Positions 22,899 to 30,349 of a DNA stretch of 56,613 nt are shown here, piece after piece. Below the pieces are notes generated by a model. That model worked only from the letters and a program-made list of their open reading frames with translations. It made no database searches and had not been told where the DNA came from. Source of the stretch: a virus; IMG/VR virus record IMGVR_UViG_3300023106_000013, positions 1 to 56,613 of that record; one strand, given 5' to 3'. Every line of letters begins with the position of its first letter. The stretch's first letter is position 1. The translations under genes and the position numbers were made by a program.

Positions 22899-23468
22899 TC
22901 ATAGAGGTAGGTCTTTGACATGTTTCCAAATCTTCCCGGCCCGCACGAGCCGAATTAGGGAGCTATGGACACCGTATCGATCTGCTATCAAAATTGATGA
23001 TCCGGCTGATTTACGAATCTCCCTAACATCGTCCTCCGTAAGCTTCGAATTTTCTCGGTCCTCTCCACGCTGTTGAGTTGAATTATCCCTGAATGAGTGT
23101 TTTGGAGCATCCAGAGCTATCCCCTTCCTCAGCCTGTTCCTGATAGAGTTAGGGTGAAGTCCGTAAACCTCCGAGGCCTGCACCAGAGAAGTTCCGGGTA
23201 TGGTGTTGTTCCTCTTATTCCGGTTCTGTTCGGTTACGGTTGCCCATCGGCAGTTCTCCGGGAAGTACCCCTTTTCGTTATCGATACGGTCAATGGTGTG
23301 CTTTGGGGTGGGCTTCATTCCCATATCGCGGATGAAGTTGAGATAACTAACCCGCCATTCATCGCACACAGTGAGCCGCGCATAGTCGGCATGTTTTGGA
23401 TCATTCCCGTAAACACGATCCATCATCGAACGCCAGCTTCTGTATTCGCTAGACTGCCAAAGTTTCAT
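22899..23468 (-). CDS. HNH endonuclease with C-terminal helix-turn-helix
   Basis: The 189-residue product has an N-terminal WRSMMDRVYGNDP and VCDEWRVSYLNFIRDMG, the DRIDNEKGYFPENCRW HNH-type core near 70-90, an intermediate DNA-binding repeat and a C-terminal LTEDDVREIR...WKHVKDL element. This is the architecture of free-standing phage HNH homing-type nucleases. It overlaps the resolvase gene by 20 nt, typical for an inserted gene. A broken relative is at 31268-31851. Confidence 0.75.
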   Translation of the reverse strand: MKLWQSSEYRSWRSMMDRVYGNDPKHADYARLTVCDEWRVSYLNFIRDMGMKPTPKHTIDRIDNEKGYFPENCRWATVTEQNRNKRNNTIPGTSLVQASEVYGLHPNSIRNRLRKGIALDAPKHSFRDNSTQQRGEDRENSKLTEDDVREIRKSAGSSILIADRYGVHSSLIRLVRAGKIWKHVKDLPL

Positions 23469-23847
23469 CGCCCTCGCTCCATGACTTAATGATGATTTGA
23501 ATGCCGCTGAATCCAAGGTTAGCCCACCTTACCGTTCCGCATTCGCATAGGTTGTCGTTTTCGATGACGCCGTGTTCCTGTAGAATGTCGGAAACAACCT
23601 TCTCTCGGTTCATGATATCGGACAGTTTATGACGCCGGGACCGATCGATGGTTATCTCGATGCTATAAGGCCCCGTAATCGGCTTCTGAGAGCGCATGGC
23701 GGCGTTTAGATCGTAACCGAATGCCAAGGCCCATGTTCGGTATTCAGTCGTTCTGTAACGCCCCCTGCCGCTTCCAGACTTATTGTTCGCGTAGCTCTTG
23801 TTTTGCGTAGGAGGTACGTGGGGGCTGGCGATGCGAACGACCGTCAT
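23449..23847 (-). CDS. rusA: RusA-like Holliday junction resolvase
   Basis: The 132-residue product has the RusA pattern: a strand region ending YSIEITIDRSRRHK and then LSDIMNREKVVSDILQEHGVIENDN (Asp 77, Asp 87, Asp 98), the acidic site that binds metal and cuts four-way junctions. It would resolve recombination or replication intermediates before packaging. The ATG at 23847 overlaps the stop of the small membrane protein gene as ATGA. Confidence 0.75.
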   Translation of the reverse strand: MTVVRIASPHVPPTQNKSYANNKSGSGRGRYRTTEYRTWALAFGYDLNAAMRSQKPITGPYSIEITIDRSRRHKLSDIMNREKVVSDILQEHGVIENDNLCECGTVRWANLGFSGIQIIIKSWSEGDETLAV

Positions 23848-23957
23848 GACAGATACCCGAACCAGTAGAGCAGTCCGATGGTTGGGAAGATCGTTACCCA
23901 TGCGATGCAGAAGAGCACGAATAGGAGCGAGGCTAGAACAATGAGGCCGTCTACCAT
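23844..23957 (-). CDS. 37-residue membrane protein
   Basis: The product is almost wholly hydrophobic (LIVLASLLFVLFCIAWVTIF) with one or two membrane segments. It is tied to both neighbours by ATGA and TGATG, which supports it in spite of its size. Function unknown. Confidence 0.6.
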   Translation of the reverse strand: MVDGLIVLASLLFVLFCIAWVTIFPTIGLLYWFGYLS

Positions 23958-24214
23958 CACTCAACCCCATCCACGATGATCTCACAGTAGAGATCGATTT
24001 CCATCTGTAGGTTATCGGCCTGCTCTCGCTTATCGGCTGGCATGCGGGCTCGCTTCACAGCAGCATTGAAAGCTCGCGGGGAATATCCGGCGTTCTTGGC
24101 CTCTTGGTTGATCTCCCCGATATCCTCGCCTAGCGCGTCCCTTTCATCCTCCAAACGAATACGCCGGGCGGCTAGTTCGCGTAGTTCTTCGCGTGCGATG
24201 TTTGGCTTGGTCAT
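23957..24214 (-). CDS. GapR-like (DUF2312) nucleoid protein
   Basis: The 85-residue product resembles the GapR/DUF2312 pattern: NIAREELRELAARRIRLEDER, then an EDIGEINQEAKNAGY core and a basic AFNAAVKRARM segment, ending in a helix. GapR is an alphaproteobacterial chromosome-structuring protein that holds overtwisted DNA. A phage-encoded form might compete with the host protein or aid phage replication. It supports an alphaproteobacterial host. Confidence 0.7.
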   Translation of the reverse strand: MTKPNIAREELRELAARRIRLEDERDALGEDIGEINQEAKNAGYSPRAFNAAVKRARMPADKREQADNLQMEIDLYCEIIVDGVE

Positions 24215-24435
24215 TCGTCTAGCTCCAGTCCAATAGCTTTTGCGTCGGCACGAATTGACTCCTCATAGATGGAAAGAAGGTGGTCAACGTCCTCAGAATT
24301 TAGTAGAATGTCGTCATTGTTAAGCTTCAGGTAGCCGTTTAAGCGTGGCACTTTCTCTGTATTCGACCGCATCCGCTTAAAGCGTTCATATCGGGCATTT
24401 ATCATCAGAGCGCCGTCTAAGTCCTTGATATTCAT
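24211..24435 (-). CDS. 74-residue hypothetical protein
   Basis: Start at 24435 (AAGGGG 7 nt ahead) forms ATGA with the small membrane gene; a longer frame to 24558 lacks support. The product is helical and acidic at the end (LLSIYEESIRADAKAIGLE). No family recognised. Confidence 0.55.
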   Translation of the reverse strand: MNIKDLDGALMINARYERFKRMRSNTEKVPRLNGYLKLNNDDILLNSEDVDHLLSIYEESIRADAKAIGLELDE

Positions 24436-24527
24436 TCCCAAGCCCCTTCCTTCATATTCCAAATAAACGGTATAAGTACCAACACTAGGATAAAACACAG
24501 ACAGAGGCCGAATGTGGGGAGGGTCAT
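24432..24527 (-). CDS. 31-residue membrane peptide
   Basis: A single hydrophobic segment (FGLCLCFILVLVLIPFIW) with short polar ends. Both ends are ATGA overlaps with neighbouring genes, which supports translation. Likely an inner-membrane micropeptide of the early region. Confidence 0.55.
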   Translation of the reverse strand: MTLPTFGLCLCFILVLVLIPFIWNMKEGAWE

Positions 24528-24829
24528 TCTGCGTCCTCTGTGCCCACATCAGCGACAAGTTCTACCTCGTCTGGCGTCGTCCAGAACTTGTGCTCTCCCG
24601 GTCGGGTAGATGTCCAGAACACCTGATAGTCTTTGGCGGGAACCGACCGGTCTCGGACTTCGACAACGGTAGCGACGGTTCCAGCATTCCATGCCCATTC
24701 CTTCGCATCCAAGAAGCGGACCTTCTGACCAACACGCCAGAAGTCAGGCAAAGGCCTTTCATCGAAAGCCTCCTTTCTAAGCCTAGCGGCCTTTGCCTCA
24801 AGCTCCATAGCTTCAGCCAACTTGCTCAT
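24524..24829 (-). CDS. 101-residue hypothetical protein with SH3-like half
   Basis: The product has an N-terminal helix (LAEAMELEAKAARLRKEAF) and a C-terminal beta part (VGQKVRFLDAKEWAWNAGTV). The WRVGQKVRFLDAK...GTV pattern resembles small SH3-like barrels. GGAGA before ATG at 24829 decides the start. No family recognised. Confidence 0.5.
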   Translation of the reverse strand: MSKLAEAMELEAKAARLRKEAFDERPLPDFWRVGQKVRFLDAKEWAWNAGTVATVVEVRDRSVPAKDYQVFWTSTRPGEHKFWTTPDEVELVADVGTEDAE

Positions 24830-25133
24830 TCGTATTCTCCTCCATGTTCGGAACCTGATCGGCAATGCGCTTGAACATTGCTACGTCCTCGGATTGTGTC
24901 TTGGTAACGAGGGGACGGAAGCGAGACAGTGAATACCCTCTTTCATGAGGCCGATCCGCCAAACCAACCAATCTCACTGTTGTGAGGCCCAAAGTCTCGC
25001 CAACCCATCGAATGGTATAAATCGCCTTATCTTCAAGGGCGAAATCACCCACTACGATTCCTGGCAAATGATTAAAGGTTCTGGGGTCAGCATCAACGCA
25101 AACTACCTTCATCCCAACCTTAGCCCATGTCAT
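24813..25133 (-). CDS. Conserved small phage protein with beta barrel-like pattern
   Basis: The 106-residue product starts MTWAKVGMKVVCVDADP and has YTIRWVGE, LVGL and RFRPL elements; short proteins of this sort (GMKVVCV-D...YTIR) recur in phages of alphaproteobacteria. The ATG at 25133 overlaps the ribbon-helix-helix stop as ATGA. Confidence 0.6.
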   Translation of the reverse strand: MTWAKVGMKVVCVDADPRTFNHLPGIVVGDFALEDKAIYTIRWVGETLGLTTVRLVGLADRPHERGYSLSRFRPLVTKTQSEDVAMFKRIADQVPNMEENTNEQVG

Positions 25134-25291
25134 TTTGAGGCCTCCCGACGTTTCCATGCTTTCCACCCTACCACCTCATTATTGGTTCGGATGAGATGTT
25201 GCAACAGGTTCGTAGTGGTGCGCCCTTGGGCCGTTGCCATCTCTTTCACCAAGTCGTATGTTTCTTGATCAATCGTAAGCGAAGTGCGCAT
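25130..25291 (-). CDS. Ribbon-helix-helix (CopG/Arc-type) regulator
   Basis: The 53-residue product has the ribbon-helix-helix pattern: a strand with MRTSLTIDQET, helix A (YDLVKEMATAQGRT) and helix B (TNLLQHLIRTN). The start at 25291 has AGGCAGGA ahead and is preferred over the longer frame. It is the first gene of the leftward early operon, divergent from the plus-strand cluster, and its upstream DNA holds phased repeats, so it probably binds there. Confidence 0.65.
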   Translation of the reverse strand: MRTSLTIDQETYDLVKEMATAQGRTTTNLLQHLIRTNNEVVGWKAWKRREASK

Positions 25292-25322
25292 ATTCCTGCC
25301 TTCTCGCGTTTCTGATAGACCA

Positions 25323-25381
25323 AAACTACATCGGATAAAAACATCGGTCAAGGTGCATATTGGTGCTTGACGGTGTATATT
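25323..25381. promoter_or_regulatory. Divergent control region with phased repeats
   Basis: On the minus strand TTGACC (25346-25351) and TAGTTT (25323-25328) are 17 bp apart, a promoter for the leftward operon. ACATCGG occurs at 25328-25334 and 25341-25347, overlapping both elements. Next to it, three 10-bp units (GGTGCATATT, GGTGCTTGAC, GGTGTATATT) are arranged head to tail at 25352-25381. One unit per DNA turn is typical of ribbon-helix-helix operators. Confidence 0.55.
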
Positions 25382-25445
25382 CATTCTGTCACTCTTAACC
25401 TACGAACAGAGCAGCGGCTCTTGGTGGAGAGTTAAGGAGATAGAG

Positions 25446-25589
25446 ATGATCGAGTTTTCAGTTTTCGTTGGAGAGAAGAAGATGGCAACGATATTCGCGT
25501 CTGGCACTCTTGAGGCTATCGACGCTTACCGTTTGCAGTCTGGGTGCGCAAAGCGAGACGTGTGGGCTATGCAATCTAAGGTGCTGTGA
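25446..25589 (+). CDS. 47-residue protein, first gene of the plus-strand cluster
   Basis: AAGGAG lies 6 nt before the ATG. The product starts with a beta segment (MIEFSVFVGEKKMATIFASG) and a basic helix. It ends 1 nt before the next ATG. No family recognised. Confidence 0.55.
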   Translation: MIEFSVFVGEKKMATIFASGTLEAIDAYRLQSGCAKRDVWAMQSKVL

Positions 25590-25590
25590 A

Positions 25591-25833
25591 ATGAACGTCC
25601 GTATCAGTTCCATCGTCGGCAGCGGAGACTTCGAGCCGCGCCTGATTATCGATATCCCAGAGGTTCGATTGGTTCATGACCTAACCCTCGAAAGCGTAAG
25701 AGATGCCGCATTCATCCTCAATGAGGAGTATTGGTACCCCTACATGATTGCATGCGACGCCATTAAGACAGCTATCCGAGACAGTAAGTACACTGTCCCT
25801 GCTGACACTCTAGAATGGGCGAATGAGGTTTAA
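25591..25833 (+). CDS. 80-residue hypothetical protein
   Basis: The product has beta-rich N-terminus (NVRISSIVGSGDFEPRLIIDIP) and helical C-terminus. The start is set by spacing to the preceding stop; a longer frame beginning further upstream overlaps the first gene. No family recognised. Confidence 0.55.
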   Translation: MNVRISSIVGSGDFEPRLIIDIPEVRLVHDLTLESVRDAAFILNEEYWYPYMIACDAIKTAIRDSKYTVPADTLEWANEV

Positions 25834-25834
25834 G

Positions 25835-26065
25835 ATGGAATACATGGAGGCGAAGATGCAGGATCAGTACGAGGGCGCTGAAATCGAAAGGCAGTCGATC
25901 TGGGATGCGGCAAGGGCGGTCGCTAAGGATCAGATCGGTGAATCTGCCATGTCGGGGATGCCGAAGGACTTTCCTAGCATGAACCCACACGTGAGTGGAA
26001 CTTGGATGCACGAAGAATGGGAATCGGCTCATGAGCATTACATCATGACCGGGCTTGGGTATTGA
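25835..26065 (+). CDS. 76-residue hypothetical protein
   Basis: An acidic product (QDQYEGAEIERQSIWDAA) with a late Trp/His-rich stretch. The start at 25835 is favoured by GAGG upstream; 25823 would overlap the preceding gene. No family recognised. Confidence 0.5.
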   Translation: MEYMEAKMQDQYEGAEIERQSIWDAARAVAKDQIGESAMSGMPKDFPSMNPHVSGTWMHEEWESAHEHYIMTGLGY

Positions 26066-26075
26066 GGAATAAGAA

Positions 26076-26252
26076 ATGACCTTCCCACCCCGTCCATACC
26101 GATCAGATCGTGCCGCCCGCATCTCGTATGCACTCCATCACCGTACACTAGAGATAGCCATAGGAGTGTTGGTGTTGACTGCGGCTCTAGGGCTGTGGTT
26201 GGGAGGGGATTACTCACCGATTGAAATGTTGAAGGCAAAGGGAGGATTGTGA
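26076..26252 (+). CDS. 58-residue single-pass membrane protein
   Basis: GAGGAATAAGAA precedes the ATG. The product has a basic N-terminus and one membrane segment (LEIAIGVLVLTAALGLWLG) with short polar tail. Its TGA overlaps the next ATG as TGATG. Confidence 0.55.
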   Translation: MTFPPRPYRSDRAARISYALHHRTLEIAIGVLVLTAALGLWLGGDYSPIEMLKAKGGL

Positions 26253-26641
26253 TGGACGACGCAAAGAAGGCGCTTGAGGCTGAGTTTCAGTTGCTCAATG
26301 ACGAGGTTGAAGCGGCGATTAAGAAGCGCAAGGAGTGGATTGCCGCGCACCTAGAGGATTTCTCCAAGTTCAAACCGGGTGACGAAATCTGGGACGGTCG
26401 CTCTGGCCGGAAACTAGGTGTATGTGAAAGCCTTTATCATGCCACATGGGGTCGATCTGGAGAAGTCGCACGTGAAAGCATGGGTGTCTATGCGCAATAT
26501 CGCAGCCAGAACGGCTTCATGGATAATACGTCTCGGCAGATGGATATCTGGCCGTGCACCAAAGCGGAGGCCGAAAGCTACGCTGAAAGCCGACTTCGCA
26601 GCATCAAAGCCGGATATGGCTATGGGCTTTTGGGCTCATAA
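26252..26641 (+). CDS. 129-residue hypothetical protein
   Basis: A charged helical N-terminus (EAAIKKRKEWIAAHLEDFSKF) is followed by a compact mixed domain with CESLYHATWG. The ATG at 26252 is preferred over a GTG one codon earlier. No family recognised. Confidence 0.5.
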   Translation: MDDAKKALEAEFQLLNDEVEAAIKKRKEWIAAHLEDFSKFKPGDEIWDGRSGRKLGVCESLYHATWGRSGEVARESMGVYAQYRSQNGFMDNTSRQMDIWPCTKAEAESYAESRLRSIKAGYGYGLLGS

Positions 26642-26682
26642 TCAGCTTGCGAAACACCTAGCTTCGTGAGCAAATAATAGCA

Positions 26683-26713
26683 GGCCCCAAGCGCTCTTCA
26701 CACGCTCAGGGCC
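26683..26713 (+). other. Hairpin with symmetric internal loop in a 159-nt gap
   Basis: GGCCC (26683-26687) pairs with GGGCC (26709-26713) and AGCG with CGCT inside, separated by a symmetric CA/CA internal loop and a 9-nt loop. No T run follows. The gap 26642-26800 otherwise shows only a short GACGGG-type repeat. Could be an RNA element in the early transcript. Confidence 0.3.
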
Positions 26714-26800
26714 AATACCAGCGGGCTTTGACGGGCGCTGACGGGACAGAACCTAATTCATCCCCAGCAATCCTTCAAGCCCTCCAGAGAGGACTGAGGA

Positions 26801-26998
26801 ATGACACCCATCGATACAAACAGACTACGTGATATGGCGCTGCGTCAGAAGCTGGAGGGGATTGCCTGGGGCATTCAGCTTTACAACACGCAATACCAAG
26901 CCATCCCAAGCTATCCCAACTGCGAGGAACAGAAAGAAATGTACCTCCGGTTTTTGGCTGACGAATGCAAGAAGATGCAGGATTTGCTAAATGCATGA
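26801..26998 (+). CDS. 65-residue hypothetical protein
   Basis: GAGGACTGAGGA precedes the ATG. The product is helical and charged (RLRDMALRQKLEGIAWG, CKKMQDLLNA). Overlaps the exonuclease gene by 8 nt. Confidence 0.5.
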   Translation: MTPIDTNRLRDMALRQKLEGIAWGIQLYNTQYQAIPSYPNCEEQKEMYLRFLADECKKMQDLLNA

Positions 26999-27677
26999 GC
27001 TATTTTTGGACGTTGAGAGCCTTCCCGCCAATGACCCCGCCCTGATAGCCGAAATCTCGAAAGACATTAAGCCTCCGGGTAATATCTCCAAGCAGGAAAC
27101 ATTGGACGCTTGGGATAAGGATAAGCGCCCCGCATTGGTTGAGGAGGCCGTAGCGAAGACCTCCTTCGACGGCGCTAAGGGGCGTCTGTGCTGCGTAGGA
27201 TGGGCTTGGGGCGACGGCCCCACTAACTCAATTCTTCTGAGCGATAGCCGAGACGAAAAGACATTCCTTGCCGCCGCTCTAGAGCAGATCACTATGTCTA
27301 AGCCGAAGGTAGACGCATATTACCAAACTCGGATTATCGGCCACTATGTTGCGGAATTTGACATTCGCTTCATCTGGCAACGGGCATTCGTTCTTGGCGT
27401 AAAGGTTCCGGTATGGATGCCGAGAGCGCCGCGCCCTTGGGATAAAGAGGTCTTTGACACGATGTCCCAATTCGCGGGCGCTAAGGGCTCTATTAGCCTC
27501 GACAACCTATGCAAGGCGCTTGGCGTTGAGGGCAAGACCGGCATCGACGGTTCGATGGTATCTGGCATGTGGGAGCGGGGCGAATACGAGGCTGTAGGCT
27601 CTTATTGTGAGGACGATATTAAACGCGTTCGGAATGTCTATCGTAAAATGCAGATCGCGTATGGAGAGCGGGAATGA
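26991..27677 (+). CDS. DnaQ-like 3'-5' exonuclease
   Basis: The 228-residue product has Exo I (LFLDVESL, Asp 7, Glu 9), Exo II (GHYVAEFDIRFIW, with His 118 and Asp 124) and Exo III (YCEDDIKRV, Tyr 205 and Asp 209), the acidic quartet of DEDDy exonucleases related to the exonuclease part of family B polymerases. It digests single-stranded DNA ends 3' to 5'; with the annealing-type gene next door it could serve recombination. ATGA to the next gene. Confidence 0.8.
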   Translation: MHELFLDVESLPANDPALIAEISKDIKPPGNISKQETLDAWDKDKRPALVEEAVAKTSFDGAKGRLCCVGWAWGDGPTNSILLSDSRDEKTFLAAALEQITMSKPKVDAYYQTRIIGHYVAEFDIRFIWQRAFVLGVKVPVWMPRAPRPWDKEVFDTMSQFAGAKGSISLDNLCKALGVEGKTGIDGSMVSGMWERGEYEAVGSYCEDDIKRVRNVYRKMQIAYGERE

Positions 27678-28312
27678 GTAAGCTAGACCCACGCATCGAA
27701 GCCATTCGCGTCAAGTATGGCCTTGAGGCTTCCGACTTCTGGGAACTTCCTCAAAAGAAGGGGACATGGATTGCCAAGCACTCGGCTTTGGAGATCGTGG
27801 CTACCAAGGCCAATATCGTCTGGACCAAGCTGGAGATCATCGAAGCAGACACTACCAACGGCATTGCTGTGATGGCCGTTGGCGGTAAGCTTAGCGACCG
27901 TGAGGAATGGGCAACGGGCGAAGCGAGCCCGAAGAACAACAAGAATGCGTACCCTTGGGCTATGGCGGAGAAGCGGGCTAAGGACCGTGTGGTTTTGAAG
28001 CTCAGCGGAATTGCAGGGCTAGTCTATTCCGAGGACGAGGCAGACGACTTCAAACAGTCCGAGCCTACCCCCTCCAAAGCCCCTACAAGACCCGTAGAGA
28101 GCCCCAAGACCTTCAATGCGTATCTCACCAGCATTTCATCGGCAAAGACGCAGGATGACCTCAAGAATGCATGGAACGCCATCAATGCGGATCGGCAGAA
28201 AATCTCAGTTGGCGATATGGGAAATCTGGAGTTGGCGAAGAACGCGAAGAAGGCAGAATTGATTGCGCCGGGGAATAACTTTGACGCGATACAAAGCGGA
28301 TCAGTGAAATGA
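27674..28312 (+). CDS. Putative single-strand annealing-type recombination protein
   Basis: The 212-residue product has the motif EASPKNNKNAYPWAMAEKRAKDRVVLKLSG near 86-115 and an acidic tail after a Pro-rich linker (130-145). Similar proteins with AMAEKRxxDRVVLKL occur beside exonuclease genes in phages and show analogy to Rad52/Sak-type annealing proteins (Ala/Arg-rich helix). Homology to those is not proven. It overlaps the exonuclease by ATGA. Confidence 0.45.
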   Translation: MSKLDPRIEAIRVKYGLEASDFWELPQKKGTWIAKHSALEIVATKANIVWTKLEIIEADTTNGIAVMAVGGKLSDREEWATGEASPKNNKNAYPWAMAEKRAKDRVVLKLSGIAGLVYSEDEADDFKQSEPTPSKAPTRPVESPKTFNAYLTSISSAKTQDDLKNAWNAINADRQKISVGDMGNLELAKNAKKAELIAPGNNFDAIQSGSVK

Positions 28313-28509
28313 ACACCCTTGCAGACCGTGTTTATTTCGAAGACGCAATTGAGGCTCTAGAGCAGTGCGTGACAGACATTGAACTAGGTGAATGGTCCGA
28401 TATCTGGACCTCGACGGAGGCGTATATGCATCTTCCCGATGATCTATCGAAACGTCTGGAGGCCGCTTATAGCAAGCGGGTGGCTCATGTTTTGGGAGGA
28501 TTGGCGTGA
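28309..28509 (+). CDS. 66-residue acidic helical protein
   Basis: A soluble helical product (ALEQCVTDIELGEWSDIW). ATGA and TGATG overlaps on both sides. No family recognised. Confidence 0.5.
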   Translation: MNTLADRVYFEDAIEALEQCVTDIELGEWSDIWTSTEAYMHLPDDLSKRLEAAYSKRVAHVLGGLA

Positions 28510-28661
28510 TGGCGTATCTCGCAAGTTTGTGCTGGCTCGCTCTAAGCGTCATGGCGGCGCTTCAAAACAAGGATGAGCTATCGAACTTCTCTATCGCAAC
28601 GAGCATGTTCTTCCTCGGTGTCGCAATGATCATTAGCGCCATCAATAGGCGGAAGACATGA
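28509..28661 (+). CDS. 50-residue two-span membrane protein
   Basis: Two hydrophobic segments (ASLCWLALSVMAAL; MFFLGVAMIISAI) are separated by a short polar loop. Coupled by TGATG upstream and ATGA downstream. Function unknown. Confidence 0.55.
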   Translation: MAYLASLCWLALSVMAALQNKDELSNFSIATSMFFLGVAMIISAINRRKT

Positions 28662-29095
28662 CAGACCGCGTTGTCGAGACAGAACAAGACCGGGCGATGC
28701 TGGTCAAGTTCATTGGAATGCAGGCGCTCCCGTTCACCGCGTCCATCACCAAGGGCAAGCACCGGACCGACAAACAAAATCGGCTCCAGCGCACTTGGAT
28801 CAATGAGCTTGCAGCCCAGCTAACGGATAACCCTGCCGAGTACTGGCGCGGGTATTGTAAGCTTCATTTCGGTGTGCCGATCCTACGCAATGAGAATGAG
28901 CATTTCTGCGCGGTTTATGACCGGCTCATTCGCCCGTTGGATTACGAGGCCAAGATTGAAATGATGATGGTGCCGATTGATGTGGCAGTTACCAGGATCA
29001 TGACCACAAAGCAAAAGACCGCGTATCTTGATGCGATCTACAAGCAGTTTACGGGGCTAGGGATTGTCCTGACAGACCCGAACGGATGGAATTGA
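28658..29095 (+). CDS. NinB/YbcN-like recombination protein
   Basis: The 145-residue product resembles the NinB/YbcN pattern: KHRTDKQNRLQRTWINELA near 33-52 and a C-terminal MTTKQKTAYLDAIYKQFTGLGIVLTDP. In lambda this group assists recombination by binding single-stranded DNA with annealing proteins. It lies among recombination genes, which fits. Not proven. Confidence 0.6.
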   Translation: MTDRVVETEQDRAMLVKFIGMQALPFTASITKGKHRTDKQNRLQRTWINELAAQLTDNPAEYWRGYCKLHFGVPILRNENEHFCAVYDRLIRPLDYEAKIEMMMVPIDVAVTRIMTTKQKTAYLDAIYKQFTGLGIVLTDPNGWN

Positions 29096-29511
29096 TGATC
29101 CGCTCCAAGAAAATCCTTCGCCATGCTCGTGGTCAACCTTGCCTCTTGGCCTTACCAGGATGCACATGCGACCCCGAAACCACAGTGTTCGCTCATCTAA
29201 ACGGCGGGGCTTTCGGAAAGGGCATGGGGCAGAAGGCTTCGGACATAGCAGGAATGTTCGCCGGATTTCAGTGCCATTCGCGTTATGACCTCTGCCAGAC
29301 CGGGCTACCCGAGGCAGAGCTAAATGCCGCACTCCTCAAAGCCGTCATAGACACATGGGAAATCCTCATTCGCGATGGCATTATCATAGTCCCAGTGGAT
29401 GCCGAAACGCCGCCATTGGACCGCCCTATAAAGCCGCGCAAGGCCAAGGCGGATAGGTCAAAGATTGCGGGTAGAGGGTTTCCGAAGGTATCGCGTAAAT
29501 TTGGAAGTTGA
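29095..29511 (+). CDS. DUF1364-like HNH-type nuclease
   Basis: The 138-residue product has the DUF1364 pattern: ILRHARGQPCLLALPGC (first cysteines), TTVFAHLNGG, MGQKASDIAGMFAGFQCHSRYDL. Related to Ref-type HNH nucleases found beside NinB-like genes in phages. The C-terminal tail is basic. TGATG links it to the NinB-like gene. Confidence 0.65.
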   Translation: MIRSKKILRHARGQPCLLALPGCTCDPETTVFAHLNGGAFGKGMGQKASDIAGMFAGFQCHSRYDLCQTGLPEAELNAALLKAVIDTWEILIRDGIIIVPVDAETPPLDRPIKPRKAKADRSKIAGRGFPKVSRKFGS

Positions 29512-29563
29512 CTAGCCCGGCAATGTCTGGCACTAATTAGCCACCAACCGGAGGGACTAACCA

Positions 29564-29719
29564 ATGATTTCGAAGAGTGACGCTAGGTTGGATATTCGCC
29601 TCCCCAGCGAGCTACGGCGTGATCTAGAGCTTGAGGCCGAGAGAGTTAGCAGAACTAAGGCTAATATCGTCATAATCGCCCTCAGAGCATACTTTAATAA
29701 GAAGGAGCAGGCAGAATGA
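29564..29719 (+). CDS. Ribbon-helix-helix (Arc-type) protein
   Basis: GGAGG precedes the ATG. The 51-residue product shows ribbon-helix-helix features: strand ARLDIRLP, helix SELRRDLELEAERV and helix TKANIVIIALRAYF. Likely a second small regulator. Coupled by ATGA to the next gene. Confidence 0.6.
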   Translation: MISKSDARLDIRLPSELRRDLELEAERVSRTKANIVIIALRAYFNKKEQAE

Positions 29720-30090
29720 CCGCACGTAAGCCGAATCTCAAACTGATCAACGAAGCCATGTCCACAAGCGAGCTTCCCGCAACGCGCCCTCTGTATCAGG
29801 AGAGCAATCTTCAGCGCGTAACGTGGTTGCGACAGATTCAGGACGCCAATGACGAGAAGGGGCTGATTGAGGAGCAGAAGGAATCTCTCCTTCGGAAATA
29901 TGATTTCATGCGGGACGAAGCGCAGCGCATTTATGACGCCCGCATTTCAATCGCACGGGAAGCTCAGGACCGCGAAGTTTCGGACGCCGACAAGATCATG
30001 AAGGCTGGCATTCAGGCCCTAGACCAGCGTCATGCTGATCTGAACAAGGTAGTTTCCGGGCTAACAGCGGCTGTAGGAGCGAGCGAATGA
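29716..30090 (+). CDS. 124-residue helical protein
   Basis: A charged, mostly coiled helical product (EEQKESLLRKYDFMRDEAQRIYDARI). No family recognised. ATGA to a tiny open frame. Confidence 0.5.
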   Translation: MTARKPNLKLINEAMSTSELPATRPLYQESNLQRVTWLRQIQDANDEKGLIEEQKESLLRKYDFMRDEAQRIYDARISIAREAQDREVSDADKIMKAGIQALDQRHADLNKVVSGLTAAVGASE

Positions 30091-30137
30091 CCAAGGATGA
30101 ACTGTCTGAGGGTATTAGATTGGTGGTGGGGAAATGA
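30087..30137 (+). CDS. Possible 16-residue microgene
   Basis: A 16-codon frame has ATGA overlaps with both neighbours, which keeps ribosomes moving from one gene to the next; the peptide itself may have no role. This is speculative. Confidence 0.25.
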   Translation: MTKDELSEGIRLVVGK

Positions 30138-30349
30138 CGCCAAAAGGATTAATGACCTTAGGTTCAGTGGTGTATATCTGCGCAGCGATAGGGGCGGCTT
30201 TGGGCGCTATGTATATAGTTCTCGGCCTTGTGCTATTTGGTGGTCTACTTTTTGGGAAAGGCTATGGGATTTGGGAGGAACGCTCTCGGAAGCCCAAGAC
30301 ACAGGGGCCGCCAGACGCATGGTTTTATTACAAGGAGGACGGCGAATGA
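30134..30349 (+). CDS. 71-residue membrane protein
   Basis: A strong hydrophobic region (LGSVVYICAAIGAALGAMYI and VLGLVLFGGLLFG) makes two membrane spans, followed by a charged tail. Coupled by ATGA at both ends. Function unknown. Confidence 0.6.
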   Translation: MTPKGLMTLGSVVYICAAIGAALGAMYIVLGLVLFGGLLFGKGYGIWEERSRKPKTQGPPDAWFYYKEDGE

